64,000 bases of DNA from Gnetum montanum (lineage: Eukaryota; Streptophyta; Gnetopsida; Gnetales; Gnetaceae): NCBI GenBank assembly GCA_015680685.1, contig MNCI01004113.1, positions 62,001 to 126,000 on the forward strand. The letters run 5' to 3'. The position numbers and the translations under genes were made by a program. Under the pieces are notes generated by a model, which made no database searches, had not been told where the DNA came from, and saw only the letters and a program-made list of their open reading frames with translations. Numbering within the stretch: the stretch's first letter is position 1; each line of letters starts with the position of its first letter. Below are positions 1 to 13,060 of the stretch, piece by piece.

Positions 1-162
1 CCTAAAATTAACATATGAGAGCATGAAAAATTTACATACTACATAAGTTAACACAAAACTGGTTTCCTTTATGAAGTTTCTCATTTCATTCAAAATTTTT
101 CCCATTGGTAGTGTATATAAAATTTTCAAAGATTTTCAAAGAGAAGAAAAAGTCTCATGCTA

Positions 163-3100
163 TCATGGGATATCTCTATCTGCATTGCCTTCATTGTTTG
201 CCTCCACTTCACCTACTTGTGCATCACCCGCTCCTATGTTGCCCCCTACCGGCTCTTCATTTCCTCCCTCCACAAGTCTCACACCTTCGTTGTGAGCCTG
301 TATCCCAAAGATGAAGTAGTTAGCTAGGGCAACAAATGCAATAAACGCTAACTATAGCATAGCATTAAAGCGACTAACACGAGGGGAGCCTGCATCGGTC
401 TTAAGAAGTATCTGGTCTAGACCAAGCCTAAGACGATGCCCAATATTCTCTATCAAAATGTCCATCCAATGCTTGTCACTAGGCTCAGCATTCGCAGCAG
501 CAACTTTCTCCCTTTTCAAGGTCGTCCACTTTAGAGGTTCCGGGGAAAGGGAAGCGGTTGCAGTCTCCCCTGTAGAAAGGTTCACCCTTAAGTCAGGAGA
601 CTCTGTGACCTTCACCTGCTCTTTAAACTTAGCATAGGCCTCAGAAGATTTGATGGCCTTCATGAACATTTCGTACAAGAATGCCTCAACAGCAACATCT
701 TTATACAATCTTCAATGGGTTTCATTTTCTAGCTTGTATGTATGTATGTGATCCCTCTGGATTTTCCCCCATGAGAAGACCTTAGCGCTGATGTCCTTCA
801 TATCTTGGCACTTCTGGGCTAGCAAGTTAATCTACATCTGCTGTTCGACTATCTCGCGAGTGGACTCAATATTTTAATAAACGACAGTCCAAAACCTAGC
901 GTAGTCATCTATAGCCCTTTTCAAATCAATAGGGTCAGGGTTACGGTTTATGAGGAAATTAATCCTCAACCTGAGGTTCTCCACCTCAGCAGCCAGCTCA
1001 GCCTCTCTTTGCTCGGCTCTTTGGACCTATTTCCAAAGTTCCTCATTGGCACGCCTACACTCCCACAGAGAGCACGCCGAGTGCAAGACACATTTGTAAG
1101 CCTCGTCAAAAGTATGACAAGACACCTCGGTCACATAGGGCAAGAGTGTGGACACGGCGCTAACCTCCATAGGTTGTGTTGGGTCCCACTTGAGCTGAGA
1201 GGTTGTTCAGCACACAGAGCATAGTAATCAAATTAGCATAACATAATCAACAAACTTGAAATTTTCAGCGTAACAACATAAGGATAGTTAACACTCCTAC
1301 TTACCCGCATGAGGATCTTCCTGCTAAAGGCATTTGATCATGTCATTGACAAGTCCCTGAAAAAATGCAAATTTGTCGAGGACTTCAGCCCATGAATCTA
1401 TACGAGGCAGGGGAGGTTCTAAGACATCAGCAGTAGCACCTGTTACACGATTAAACATGTTAGCAATGGCCAAAATGAACTACGGTAAGGCACATGCAAA
1501 TCCTAACTCACTAGCATCCAACTACAGTCTTTCTTCTTGCCGATGCAAGACGATTGCAGTAGGCTCAATAGAAGGCTCGACCAAGTCCATGAAAGTCCCT
1601 ACCTCATGTGCTGGTGCCTTCCCTTTTAAGAGACCAACGTCTTTTTTATTTCGGGGAGGTACCTCTTCATTGGTAGGAAGAGGCTTCCTAATGACAAGAG
1701 CCCCTACCCTAGAGACAGGAGCTCCACTATTCCTGACCGGGGCCCTTTCTTCCAAAACCAGGGCCCTCACATCTTTATTTGTCACCCCCATATTGAAGGC
1801 TGACACTTCTTCATCGCTTGCTTCTTCATCTGCTTCTTCTTCTACTCACAAAAGGACATGCATACGTCAATTTGAAACAAGTTAACTCAAAATAGATGCC
1901 ACACTACGATGCACTACTTAATGAAGCAAACAATAGCATACAATAGCAAAGTAAACATTATATAAAAATGCTTGCCAATGGGGGGTTGCGTTCGCCAAAG
2001 CTTGAGCTGCAGTCTTCGTCCCTCCTCTTCATGAGGGCTTTCCCTAGCTCAGGGAGGTCTCTTCCTTCGCCGCTCCATGCGAACAATCCTAGCCATAAGA
2101 CATTGACCCTGTATCACGTTGTCGGTTATGACAGGGGATGTCTCTCCTACACTGTCCTGGCCGCAAGCACTACGAACTGCCAAACCTTTAGTCATTACAG
2201 ACAAAGACTCTCTGACCATTTCTGGGGGATCCTGGGCTTGCATAGTCTGAAGGACCTGTTGAACCCATGGCTTGGGAGTCTGGTCGTGATCTAGCTTGGA
2301 CCAAACTCCATCCTCCTAGACCACCAGGAACTCCACGAAGTGCTTTAAATAGCCTATGTAGAAGGTATAGTGTATGTTAGAGTGGGACTCTGTTTTCTCA
2401 TGGAGTCCCAGAATCTCAGCCTGCAAACCACTACATAGGAATTTAGCCCAGTTGTAATGGGCCCCCTCCTCCATGACTTCCCACATTACCCAAGCCTACT
2501 CAAGCCCCAGGATCTTCCCTTGGGTGAGTAGTTGAGGGAATGTGTAGGCATGAAAGATCGGGTATATCCCCATGGCAGGACCTTCTTTAAGCTTTTCCAT
2601 AGGGAACCCCTTTTGCTCCTTGGTGAGCCTTAGCCACTCCTCGATATGCTGCCTCTGAAGGGTCAACTCCTAATTTCCCTTCGACACCATGTCAATGCCA
2701 TCAGCAGGGACGCCAAACAAATCCGCAAATAGCTGGTCATTGATGTTAATGACCACCCGTACATCCCGCACGTATGTACGAAAGCAGCTCGCCTGCCTAG
2801 AGAAGGAGTTGACCAAGGAGAGCATCTTGGTAGTAGAGATACCCAGATTTGGAGTCATGAACAAATCCATAAGCCCATTCCTTCATATTTTCTTGAGCAA
2901 GGGGTCTGGAGCCCCTCGTTCTAACCAACTTTGGTTTGCCGCTACTTCACTGTATTTAAAGTAAATGTTTGCTCCCTACCTCTTAGCAGTCACCACCATC
3001 ACCTCATGAGGCTTCCTCGCCCCTGCAAAAGTTTTCAAAAAATGTACTTAGCATAGTAATGCAGAAAATGCAAAAAAACTATGAAAACACTTAAGAATGT

Positions 3101-3642
3101 GGTGCCTGCCTGTTAACCCACCAGGTCTATATGGTGATGGGAATAGTGGGAGTTCAACTGCCAAAACTGCTTTGAACGTGACCTGCTTGAAAGGTTCTCT
3201 CCACTCCTTGTCTAGCTAACCCTTCACCCTAAAATGATTGTAGAAAGCGGTGAGCATGCGTAGGTAGGAACGGTATTCCCCCCCGCAATGACCAATCACG
3301 CCCGCCCGTAGGCTCTTGGCAGAGGCAAATTCCTGTAGAGCTAGCTACGTTGTGGCCAACTCACCCGGATGGTCATGAACCCCGTCATTGTCAATATAGA
3401 ATTTGGTGATAAGCACATACTATCAGCACTTGGCCAAGTACAACTGACATTGCACAACCAAGCAAAGCAAAGATGCAAAACTCACCCGCCAACAAAATAG
3501 ACTATCCCCTGTGGATTCTGAAAGTACGTTGTCATATGGCACGCAAGGTACAATGTGTTGTACTGGTGATAGCACTGGTATTCTGGCATATCCTAGATCC
3601 AGGATAAATGCCTCAACCCTGTTGAGTGTTTGGTGGACCCTC
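163..3642 (-). pseudogene. Antisense gene of element B, distal part (end of exon 2 to last exon)
   Basis: This is the 3' part of the minus-strand gene that starts at 21996; element A interrupts exon 2. Visible pieces: end of the NIF-like domain (3486-3642, ending at a GTGAGT donor); exon 3 (about 3122-3419), completing that fold; a block after a TTTTGCAG acceptor at 3024 that contains the motif LFADLFGVPADG (about 2700-2740); a basic linker (2049-2243); a proline- and alanine-rich stretch (1522-1806); a long charged coiled-coil-like segment (about 352-1180); and a short acidic last exon (163-297) after an ATACAG acceptor. Order and junctions match the copy in element A at 9833-13906. Several stops, mostly TAG, interrupt it. 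Product function is unknown; the middle motif recalls plant transposon-associated proteins, weakly. Confidence 0.7.
3638..3642. repeat. Target-site duplication of element A, left copy (CCCTC)
   Basis: CCCTC directly precedes the 5' LTR and recurs directly after the 3' LTR at 21064-21068. A 5-bp duplication is typical of Ty3 integration. It also fixes the LTR ends. Confidence 0.85.
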
Positions 3643-5183
3643 TGAAACACCATGGAAATTGTGAATCGGCCTCAAGTGAAGATTCATGATTCAGGCAAAC
3701 GTTCGTGACAGAATTCTAGAAGGTAGAACAAGGTAACGCAAGGCGAAACGGCGCCCGGCATCAAGTCTCCAAGTTCCTTACAGATTTCAATTTTACTATG
3801 TTTTCTGTCTTTACGCTACATTATGCAACATAGCGTAATGATGCTTAGCGTAATTTTTCTTAACATAGTCTGACATCAAAAGGTAACTTACTTCAGCAGG
3901 TTTGGTGAAGCTTAAGGTCTAAGCAGCGTAATATGCAACTTCTCGCATATTCTGCTAAGCCTTTTATCCAGGGTCAGATTTACGCTCTGTTACACAAAGT
4001 AGCGTGATGAGCTTCAAAAAGGTCAAAGGCAGATTCCAAGGAGGCACAGCAGATCAGCTCCTTTCTTTTTTGCAGATTGATCACCTTACGCTCGTTACGC
4101 TACGCAGCGTACATCAGCGTAATTCATCATCAAGTTGATCATTGTTTACGCTTCACTACGCTTGGCGGTGTAAATGAGCGTAAAACAGCTTGAGTCCATT
4201 ATTTTCATGCTTTGTTACGCTCTTGCACTTGACACAACGCAAACAAGCATAATGTAGCCTAGGATCAGCTAAGACAATGCCAGATGCACATCTGTTATTC
4301 ATACACATAATACGTGGATGAGCGTATTGTGCGTAATCACAAGTTTCAACATAAAGATGGTCAAGTCAACAGTGTTTTGCAGGTTCGAGACACGTGTCAT
4401 CAAGGTCATGCCCTTTCCACATGTTGTTGAACTTATAAATACTCTAGTTGGCAAAGAGAGAAGGAGAGTGGCTGGCATCTTCAACTTTTGGCAGTTATCA
4501 TCCTTGAGCAGAAACAAGAGACATTTTTCAAGCATTGGTAGCAGGAGCGATCATACCTTTTGGCGAAAATACAGTTCTCCCATCGGTGATCCATGGCAAT
4601 TTTGAGCAGAGACTACCCAAAGTGAAGAAGATAGATCAGAGATCGAGAGATCATCTGGTGTGTTTGGTAAGATCTATTGATCAGACACAGTTTATTGATA
4701 GACATCCGAGCTTGACCTTCCTTGCACTCCGTCTTTGGCTTACAAGGTAGACCGAGCTCCATTTTGCACTCCTTGTTAAACAATTTTTCTTATTATTTTG
4801 TGTATGTTTCGCACAAGATAATCAGAGTCTTCCCATTGTAAATTTGTATACAAAATACTTGTTTTTTCGGGTCAAAGTATAGATCTTGAAATCACGCATT
4901 TCTCTTAAATCCGATTCCCTTTGTGGTGTTAACGTTGTCATTATTGCAATTTATCTACATCGTTTTCCTCTCCTTTCGTGATTTATCGAATCAAATCGTT
5001 CCACGAAACACCTATAATCTTTGTCGATTTACTGATTAAGTAAGTCCCTGTCTAATTGACAAGACCGTTCAGGGCACTGCGGATTCGTTTTCTCCAGCAC
5101 AGCCCTCGCACGGATCCGTGGTTAAAACTATGTACACGGATTTTGTTTGGTATTTTCCAACTACCGACATTTTTTTTGTTATA
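3643..5183 (+). repeat. 5' LTR of element A (1541 bp)
   Basis: It starts TGAAACACC and aligns throughout with 19522-21063. Its last bases are ATA where the 3' copy has ACA, so the terminal CA has mutated. The first ~700 bp are rich in TTACGCT/AGCGTAA inverted words, and a TATA box lies at 4434. Confidence 0.9.
4434..4441 (+). promoter_or_regulatory. TATA box of element A 5' LTR
   Basis: TATAAATA at about position 790 of the LTR. The same word occurs at the matching place in the 3' LTR (20313-20320) and in the LTR of element B (28613-28620). Transcription probably starts about 30 bp downstream, at the U3/R border. Confidence 0.65.
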
Positions 5184-5433
5184 GTTTTCTGGTGCTAGAA
5201 GGAGGGCCTAGGCTCCAATTCATATTTTTATGGGTAGCCCTGTAAGCGATCTGTACCCGCATCTCCAAAACGTAAACGTAATACCTCTAGGGAAGTTTAC
5301 AAAATTCGTGCGGTGTAGATCAGTCACAGTAACGATTCCTTTGGAATCCTATAGGGTAGAAAGCCTAATTGTGATCTTCTTTTTCCATCACCTTTTAGAT
5401 CTAGTCATTTATTGCTGTTAATCTACTTGACCA
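5184..5433 (+). other. Element A leader with primer-binding site
   Basis: Immediately after the LTR lie six bases and then TGGTGCTAGAAGGAGGGCC (5190-5208), which begins with the TGG expected to pair with a tRNA CCA end. I could not match the rest to a known plant tRNA, so the primer is unassigned. No convincing ORF lies before the gag start at 5434. Confidence 0.55.
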
Positions 5434-8403
5434 ATGGATTCTGCATACACCACCATAGCCACAATGATCACAACTGACTCGGGTACCACATCTGTGAATC
5501 CCATCATCCTCATCGGACCAACTTCTGGTGTTATAGGACCTCAGGGACCGTCGCGTCGGTTATTGAGACTGCAGGGCAAAGACACCGTATTTACCGTTGT
5601 GACTCCTGAGGAATATAACTTCATCTGCGTCAAGTTCCAGGCAAAGCTTGCCCTTAGCCAAGCCAAAATCAAGGCGAAACGAAATTTTGAGCTGATCCAC
5701 CAAGGGGGTTAGGATTTTACCCCTACCTCCTATGACATCATTCCCCTGACAGAACATTACCATGAAATCATAACACAATTGGTCATGGCTAGGAGTCAGG
5801 CTACACGGTCTATGCTGGAATCTCAGAACGGGGAAGAAGAGGAAGATGAACTTGTAGCCTAGTCTAAACATTCATACCACACTCTTAGTCCACATACGTA
5901 CATAAATCCCCTATTCAGCCTCACGGGAGAAGCCTCCCATCTTAATCTCGCCATGACCACACAAACTCACATTCCTGTCATCCTGCAAGCCACTACACAG
6001 TCATCCTACAAGCCACTACATAGTCATCCATCCTGCAGGTGCAAATACCGCCTCCAAATAACATGGGGGCGGTCTCGTCACTGCGCGTACTCAGTATTCC
6101 ATCGGTGGTACCTGCGTCCACCGCACCCTATTACATCCCCCAAGTGCGCCCGGTGCAAAATTTGGCACAAACTTTATCGCTGCCGCCCCCTCCAAGCCAA
6201 TAGATCACAGCCGTCGTTCAGCCATAGACATCTATCCAATAGCCCGCCACGAGTCAGTGGATCATTACCGTGGCACAACATAACCAGTCTGCGGTATATG
6301 GTGTGCAACCCTTGGCTACACCCATAACGCATGTTCCGCAAATGGTCCCACAATATCCTTTTCATCCCTATCCCGCGTAGCCGGCGGCAGCTAATCTCTC
6401 TTCTCAAACCGGTGGGTGGTGGTCCTCATAGGCACCTCTGTCTGCAGGGATCCCTGCCGCACCATCTACTAGTCAAACCATTCCTCCATTCCCATTGTCT
6501 GGCACAGCTCTTTTAGGTCAACCTCTTATTCCTCCCGTGCAAACATCTTCATCAACAGGCTTAGATCAAGCTTTCCTACTTATTTAGACCCTCACTGAAG
6601 AGGTTAGATGCCTTAAGGCCGCTGGCTCTGACACTATACAGATCATGGATTTCTATCAAGATGATCCTATTAGTCCAGTAGTCCCCATGCTGTCATTGAC
6701 CCCAAGGATGTCCTTACCCCATTTCACTAAATATAATGGGGAGGGAGATCCCAACGCTCACCTGGTTACCTTTAGATCTGAATCTTTGTTGTTACAGTAG
6801 TGGCCTCACACAATCATCCGTGTCTTTGCGATGTATCTGGTAGGGAAAGCTTTGGATTGGTATCGAGCCCTCCCTCGCTCTTCCATATCAACATTGGAAG
6901 AGCTCCTAACACAATTCGTGACTCGCTTTAAATACAACTTAAAGTCGGAGGTCACATTAGATCAACTCATGGGAGTAAAACAAGACTTGCTCGAACCAGT
7001 CCAAAAGTTTATACAGTGGTGGAGTGCTACTTTGAATGAAATCCGTGAGCCAATCGTTGAGGCCCATTTGCTGGCCATATTCAAAGGAGTAGTTAACGAC
7101 TTTATCAAGTCTAAGTTGTATTATCTTTCCCCTAGCTCCTTACATCAGGCTTTTGCCTAGACCAAAAGCATCCAAGATGCTGAAGAGGCTAGTAAGGACC
7201 TAGCGTATGTCGCCTACAAAAACGCTAACAACAAAGGTACGAATAAAGGCAAAGTGAAAACAACGACGGTAGCTGCATTGGCTGAGGGTGCTAAGAATAA
7301 AAATAAGAAAGCATCTACGGTGTCTCCTGAGACCACGGCTAGTGCAAGCAACACTAGCCAAGACATGCCTGCCCCCGAAAAACCCCCAGCCAAAACCAAA
7401 CTTTGAGCGTAAAGATCACTCAAAGTATACAGCCCTGCCTGTAAAAAACTCGGAACTATTGAAACAACTATTAGAGGTAGGATACATTCAAACTAAGAAG
7501 GTATCCGAAGAAGCTCTGAAGCGTCACAGGCGTCATTGTGAACTGCTGAAGAATCCTTCTTTAGTCCTACTTGATGAACCACCAGTTTCGAGATCTTTCA
7601 GGTTGGACCGTTTCTGTGACTACCATTAGTTGTGTGGTCACGATACAAATTACTGCTAGGTGTTGAAAGACGATATTCAATGCATGATTGATGATGGTTC
7701 ACTCAAACTAGATGATAGTAGTCTAACGCGTCTTGAAAACCAAGCGTTGCATGTGTACAAAGATCCATTAAACGCAAATAATGCCCCGTACACAATCAAC
7801 ATGGTAAGTACGGATGGTGAGAGGAAAGTACCGCCCAAACAACCTTTTGTTTTACGTGTACCTACCAACTCACCAAGGGGGACAAGCTTTTCATCGGCAG
7901 CTAGTGGTGTCTCAAGGCCACCCTTCATCATTCGGGCACCTTCTCTAGATTTAACTCAGCCTCCTAGTAATAGTAAAGCCGTGGCTATGTCCGCGCCCAC
8001 ACCTAAGGTGCCTTTCATTCTCAGGGTACCAAAATCACCGGCTTCCCCTTATACGTAGGGGCAAGCTTCTAACACAAATCACCAACCATCACCTAATAAA
8101 AAAAAGGAAGGGGATGCACCTAGTAATGCCGCAAAAAATCACCTTACGCTAGGCTTTGCTAAGCCCAAGCCCCTGGCCTCTGTACCTTTGCCCGCACCTC
8201 ATGGGCAGGACAAGGGTGCAGAAACACAGCCACCTCCCTTCAGCAAGAAAAAGAACAACTCCCCGACTGATGTCGTTCCGCCTAGGAAGATCTGTCTCTT
8301 AGGGCGAATTGAAGAAGACAAAGGGGACAAATAAGCCAGCCGAGAACGGGATCTTCTCGACGTGTTTACGCAGGTCAAATAGGCTCTGAAACAAAAAAAT
8401 ACA
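5434..8403 (+). pseudogene. gag: gag of element A (capsid/nucleocapsid), broken
   Basis: The proposed start is ATG at 5434 (product begins MDSAYTTIATM), the first long reading frame after the primer site. Frame 1 runs on with TAG stops at 5710 and 5860. The capsid core is in another frame at about 6645-7400, with FTKYNGEGDPNAHLVTF and a YLVGKALDWYRAL segment typical of Retrotrans_gag domains. A return to frame 1 near 7390 leads to a zinc-knuckle-like motif at about 7609-7660 (CDYH, GHDTNYC, then LKDDIQ), usual in Tat gag proteins. A Pro/Lys-rich linker follows to the protease. At least two frameshifts and several TAG stops are present. The protein would form the particle and bind the genomic RNA. 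Confidence 0.75.
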
Positions 8404-9144
8404 ATGCTGAGCCTCTATGATCTGCTCATGACATCGCAAAAACACCGTGAGGCCATGGTCCATATGCTGACATCCATACTTGTGGATGAAAGCCTACCAG
8501 CGGAGGAGGAAGCGATACACGCTGTCATGTTTCCCTCTCACGCTGAGCGATCTAAACCTACCTCATTGACCTTTCATGATGAATCCATCAAAGATGATCC
8601 TGAGAAAGGTCAGGTGACAACTGAACCCATGTTTATCACCATCCGGGTTGGCCAATATCGGATCCGGAGGGTGCACGTGGACGACGACACGGCTACAAAT
8701 GTCATCCCTTATCCCATCGTGGATAAGTTGGGTCTGGTCGACCAAATCAGTCCCACAACGACAACATGCGTAAAGTCATTCAATGGAACAAGGGTTCAAG
8801 TCAAGGGGATGGTACGCATCGAATTTGTGATAGGGGATCAATTCCCAATGGATGCTACATTCATTGTTGTCGAGGAGATGCCCGATTTCAACTTAATCCT
8901 AGGGAGGTCCTAGCTAGCCCAATTGAGGGTAGTTTCATCACCAATACACCAGGAGATACACCTACCCTACGCAGGGGGGGAGGTTGTGATACGCGGTGAT
9001 GAAATCACCCCCAGGACTATCAACAATATCGAAGAGGAATGGGGTTCGGAGATAGAAACGTCGGATGATCAGACCCATCCCCGAATCCCTGAACAAATCG
9101 AAACAAACGATGACACTCTAGCCTGGGCCAACCTGCCATTTTAG
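8404..9144 (+). pseudogene. Aspartic protease of element A, broken
   Basis: It continues frame 1 of gag, so gag-PR was probably one polyprotein. The segment MLSLYDLLMTSQKHREAM is typical of the region before the protease in Tat elements. The active-site region reads VDDDTATNVI where an Asp-Ser/Thr-Gly motif is expected, so the glycine is gone. The flap-distal motif FNLILGRS follows; the next codon is TAG (8911), where a tryptophan codon TGG is expected. The frame then continues to 9144 with an acidic tail. The enzyme would cut the polyprotein during maturation. Confidence 0.75.
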
Positions 9145-9465
9145 GACGGTGGTGTGCAAGAGTCAAGCCGCAAATCTCCCTGCCCTTACGCATCATTGAG
9201 CGTAAAGGCCATCAAGAAACAATTGCAAATTAGCGATTGATCTGGGCAGCATTTACGCGTATCATCATACTTCCACTAGTTTTCCGCTTATGCTTATTGA
9301 ATTCGATTGACAGTTTTCTGTGTACATGTATTTACGTTTTCTATCTATTACACTATTTACATTCCTCATTTTTACGCAATTTACGCTCTTTGATTGCTAT
9401 TAGTCACTTTAACAAAATTATGCAGAAATACACATCATTATCGATTACACTTCCAGATTTACACA
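9145..9465 (+). other. Spacer after protease, element A
   Basis: No coding signal on the plus strand. It may be the start of a sense intron (see the splice site at 14391). TTACGC and AGCGTAA words like those in the LTR are scattered through it. Confidence 0.4.
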
Positions 9466-9695
9466 AATGGCCCGCGACGGCCTTAAACTAGTGGTGGCCT
9501 ACGACGACCTTAAACTAGTGGTGGCCTGCAATGGCCTTACACTAGTGGTGCCCACAACGGCCTAAAACTAGTAACGGCCCGAAATGGCCTTAAACTAGCA
9601 ATGGCCCACAATGGCCTTAAATTAGCAAAGGCCCATAACGGCCTAAAACTAATTCCCTGGTATCTTACGCAAATGTTACACAATGGCCCGCGATG
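9466..9695 (+). repeat. Short tandem repeats, unit about 27 bp (GGCCTTAAACTAGTGGTGGCC-like)
   Basis: About eight degenerate units share the core GGCCTTAAACTAG, spaced about 27 bp apart where regular. Related units with the core AAACTAGCA or AAACTGGCA occur in this element at 14168-14212 and 17850-18360, and in element B at 22360-22780 and 26390-26660. Confidence 0.8.
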
Positions 9696-12600
9696 GCCTT
9701 AAAATAGAAATTTCATTTCACAGCAATGTAACTTATTCAAAACCTTTAACAACTACACTTACATGTCGCAAATAAAGACAAAAAACTAAAACAAAAAGAT
9801 ATGTAATAACATTTAAAACCATACAGTAGATCTTATAGCCATTCTTTCCAAAATTCATACGACCATTGTTCAATTCCAATCAATAAAACCATGCGTAAAT
9901 CATGGTTACACATTCCCCCTCTGTCACCTATATCCCTTAGATCCGGCTCTAAGACTAATAAATCATCCTTAAGTGGACCGTCTTTCTTAGAAGGTATTCC
10001 TTCAGGAGGAATGTCATCCTCACGAGGTTCTTGCTCTAACATCGGCTCCATAAGAGGATGCTCTTCGTTACTATGCTCCTCTTCTTGTGCTTGTTCCTCA
10101 TCCTATTCGCCTTATCCCTCCAATTCTTGTACCTGTATACAACAATTACATTAGCAAAAACTTGATAGCATAATTAGAAAAATTAGATTCAATAACATTC
10201 AAACTTACTCGCGATGGTCCTGCTTCTGTAGCAAAGGGAAGCTTTTCTAAATCGACCCATAGGCACTGCATGATTTCATCCTCAGTTAATTTAGACCATA
10301 CACCATTCCCTAGAGCAGCTCCAGCTTTCACCTTCCCCTTTTTCACACTAGTCTAGGGAGGTGATTCAGGGAAGAAAGTAGGGATAGTAGTCTCACCCCC
10401 AGGAAGAGTAATCTCTCTTTCCGGGGACGCACTTACTATCACTTTCTCCTAAAACTTCTTGAAAGCTTTGGATGTGCCAGTGACATCAAGGAACACCCGC
10501 AAGGATTGAGCTTCAACGGCAGAATCACAGTAATGCTGATGATAAGCAATACTTTCTCACTTATACAGATGCTTGTGATCTTTTTCTTTCTGCCCCCACT
10601 CTTGCACACTTGCACAGAAATCCTTCTAGTCTTGTCTTTTCTGAGCTAACAACTCTATCTGCATCCGCTGGTCCACCAACTCCCGACTGGTTTACACACT
10701 ATTCCTGACTGCAGTCCAGTAGCGGGAGTAGTCAATAATAGCTGTGCGCCAGTCCTCCTTACCCGTTTCTAATGCCTATAGGAACTTGCATCGTGATTTT
10801 AAGTCTCCGACCTCTTTGGCCAGAGACGCCTTTTCCCTCTCTGATCTCTTCAGCCTTTTCCAGAGGTCTTCATTGAAACTTTTACTCTCCCACAAGGAGC
10901 GAGTTGAGCGTAATGTACATTTATGCATCTCCTCATAAATGTTGCATGGCACGACTGCCTCGTCAGATGGAGGCTCCACTGTGTCCAAATCAATGGGCTC
11001 CGTTGGGTCCCATTGAAGGCAAGCTCCTGACAGCAAACATTATCAATATAAATGAAACATTGCCACTTTATAATAAAATAAGCCTATTATAGCTGTAACA
11101 TACCAGCCTCAGGATTGACGTGCTCGAGATGCTCAATCATATCGCTGAAAACGCCTTCCATAAAGGAAAACTTGTCAGGAAATTCTCTCCACGCTTTGCT
11201 CATAGTGGCGGACGTGGATGCATCTTCTTCACCTATAGCGTAATTTAGTTAAAATTTCTAATTACTAATAAGATCCCTTAAAATTTCCAACACACTCCAT
11301 ACCTCTGCCCATTACAGTGGGGAGTGCATCAACATTTTTTGCCTCCTCCCTCTCCTCACGCACAAGGGTTTGTGTGTCGCTTATCCTAATAGCTGGGGCC
11401 TCCTCTTCCAAAACTGGGGCTCCTTCCCCACGACTCAATATCACTGCCCCTGTCTCAAGGGTCAACCGCTCCGTAGGTCTTGCTGTTCATATCACATATA
11501 CATTTAGAAAATTCAAAATATCCTAAATAAACATTGCGTAATAGAATAACTTTCACCACGTTCACCATGTTTCTTTTACGCTTACCAGGCAGAGGTTTAC
11601 TCAGCTGAACTTTGACTTACATGGTTCGGCCTGTGCCACTTACTGGCTCCACAGGGGCCTCGGTTAAGTGAGGCCTTTTACGCCAAGTTGAAGGCTCTAC
11701 AGTTTCTGCCACCAAGTGTTTCCCTCACAAGGCATCACCAGTGTTTGTGGGAATCACCCCGCCTATGTTGTCCAGGCCCCGTACTCGAGGCACTGCCAAA
11801 TCCCTTGTAGTTATAGACTGAGACTCGTCAATCCCCTCCGGGGGGTCCTGTCCTCGGGTAGTGTCAAAAATCTGGGTAATCCAAGGTTTGGATAGCTGAT
11901 CTCGATCTTACTGTACCCAGACCCCATTCCTCTGGACAACCAAAAATTCGACAAAACGCCGAAGGCAAGCTATGAAAAAAGCGAAATGCACGTTGACACG
12001 AGACTTAAGCTTCTGACGAAGCCTGATCATTTCAGTGCGTAACCCCTTAGTAAAATAGCTTGCATAGTCAAACTGGGTCCCTTCCTCCATAACCTCCTGC
12101 ATGATATGGGTCTGTTCTATGGTAAAGAACCTCCCCTGCGAGAGTGTCTTGGGGAAAGCTCGGGCCTGGAATAGGGGATAAATCGTCTTGGTGATCTCTA
12201 GTTTGATCTTCTCACAAGGGATCCTCTAGCCACTCCTAACAGGAGAGGCTCCTTTTCACCTTTTCCTCTATGGGAAGACTGTTAGAGGGGACGCCGAAAA
12301 GGTCTGCAAAAAGTTGAGCATCAATATCAAAATTTACATGCATGTGATGCACGCGCGTGCAAAAGCACTCAGTCCTTTCACTGAAGGAGTTGATCAGGGT
12401 TAACATTTCACTGGCGGGGACGTCAATGGTTATGGCCAAAAATAAATGCATTAGCCTCGCTTCCCACACTTGGTGACCAACACAACTGGGGCCACCACGT
12501 GGCTGAGCCAGCGCTGTGCCTCCCTGATCTCGCCATAGCGGAAAGGGAGGGTATTCGCCTCGCGGCCAGAAATTGTAAGGGTAATCTCCCGGGATTCCCT

Positions 12601-13060
12601 GACTGAACAATCCAAGACACATGTCAAAAAATACTATTGCGAAACATTCACGATTCACAAATACGCTATGCAACAACAGAATATACAGTAATTTTACCAG
12701 GTCCAAATGGCAAAGGAAATGGAGGAAGTTTCCTCTACACGTCTGCAACAGTAAGGGGCAGATCCAAAGCTCATTCTTCATGTAACCACCTGAGATTCTG
12801 GAAATTTTGGAAAGCATCAGTGTAGCGGGTGGGGTACTCATGAATGTTGAAGCCAATATGCCCCATCACAACAGCGCGTACATTGCTAGTCAAGGTAAAC
12901 GCCTTTATTGTCGTTTCGGTCCAAGTTAATGTATCATTATCATCTACTAACTTGTTCTCGTGGATAAAAAACTTGTACCATACCACATATGCTTATCTTA
13001 CGCTTTGCGAAACCCAAACAATAGACATATAATGACAATACCGCCAACAAAACCACTTAC

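Noticed and set aside
1373-1885. 170-codon plus-strand ORF
   Set aside because: It overlaps the minus-strand antisense gene of element B, whose frame has a counterpart in element A; the plus-strand frame has none that I recognise.
5169-5183. LTR ending at the CGACA about 14 bp earlier
   Set aside because: The target duplication CCCTC fits only if the LTR extends to the final ACA at 21063, which also matches the CGCTACA end in element B.
5190-5208. Assignment of the primer tRNA of element A
   Set aside because: The TGG start is right but the remaining bases did not match a plant tRNA I can recall with confidence.
9466-9695. Repeat array as a possible CRISPR
   Set aside because: Units are degenerate and about 27 bp apart with no conserved-repeat/unique-spacer structure, in a plant retrotransposon.
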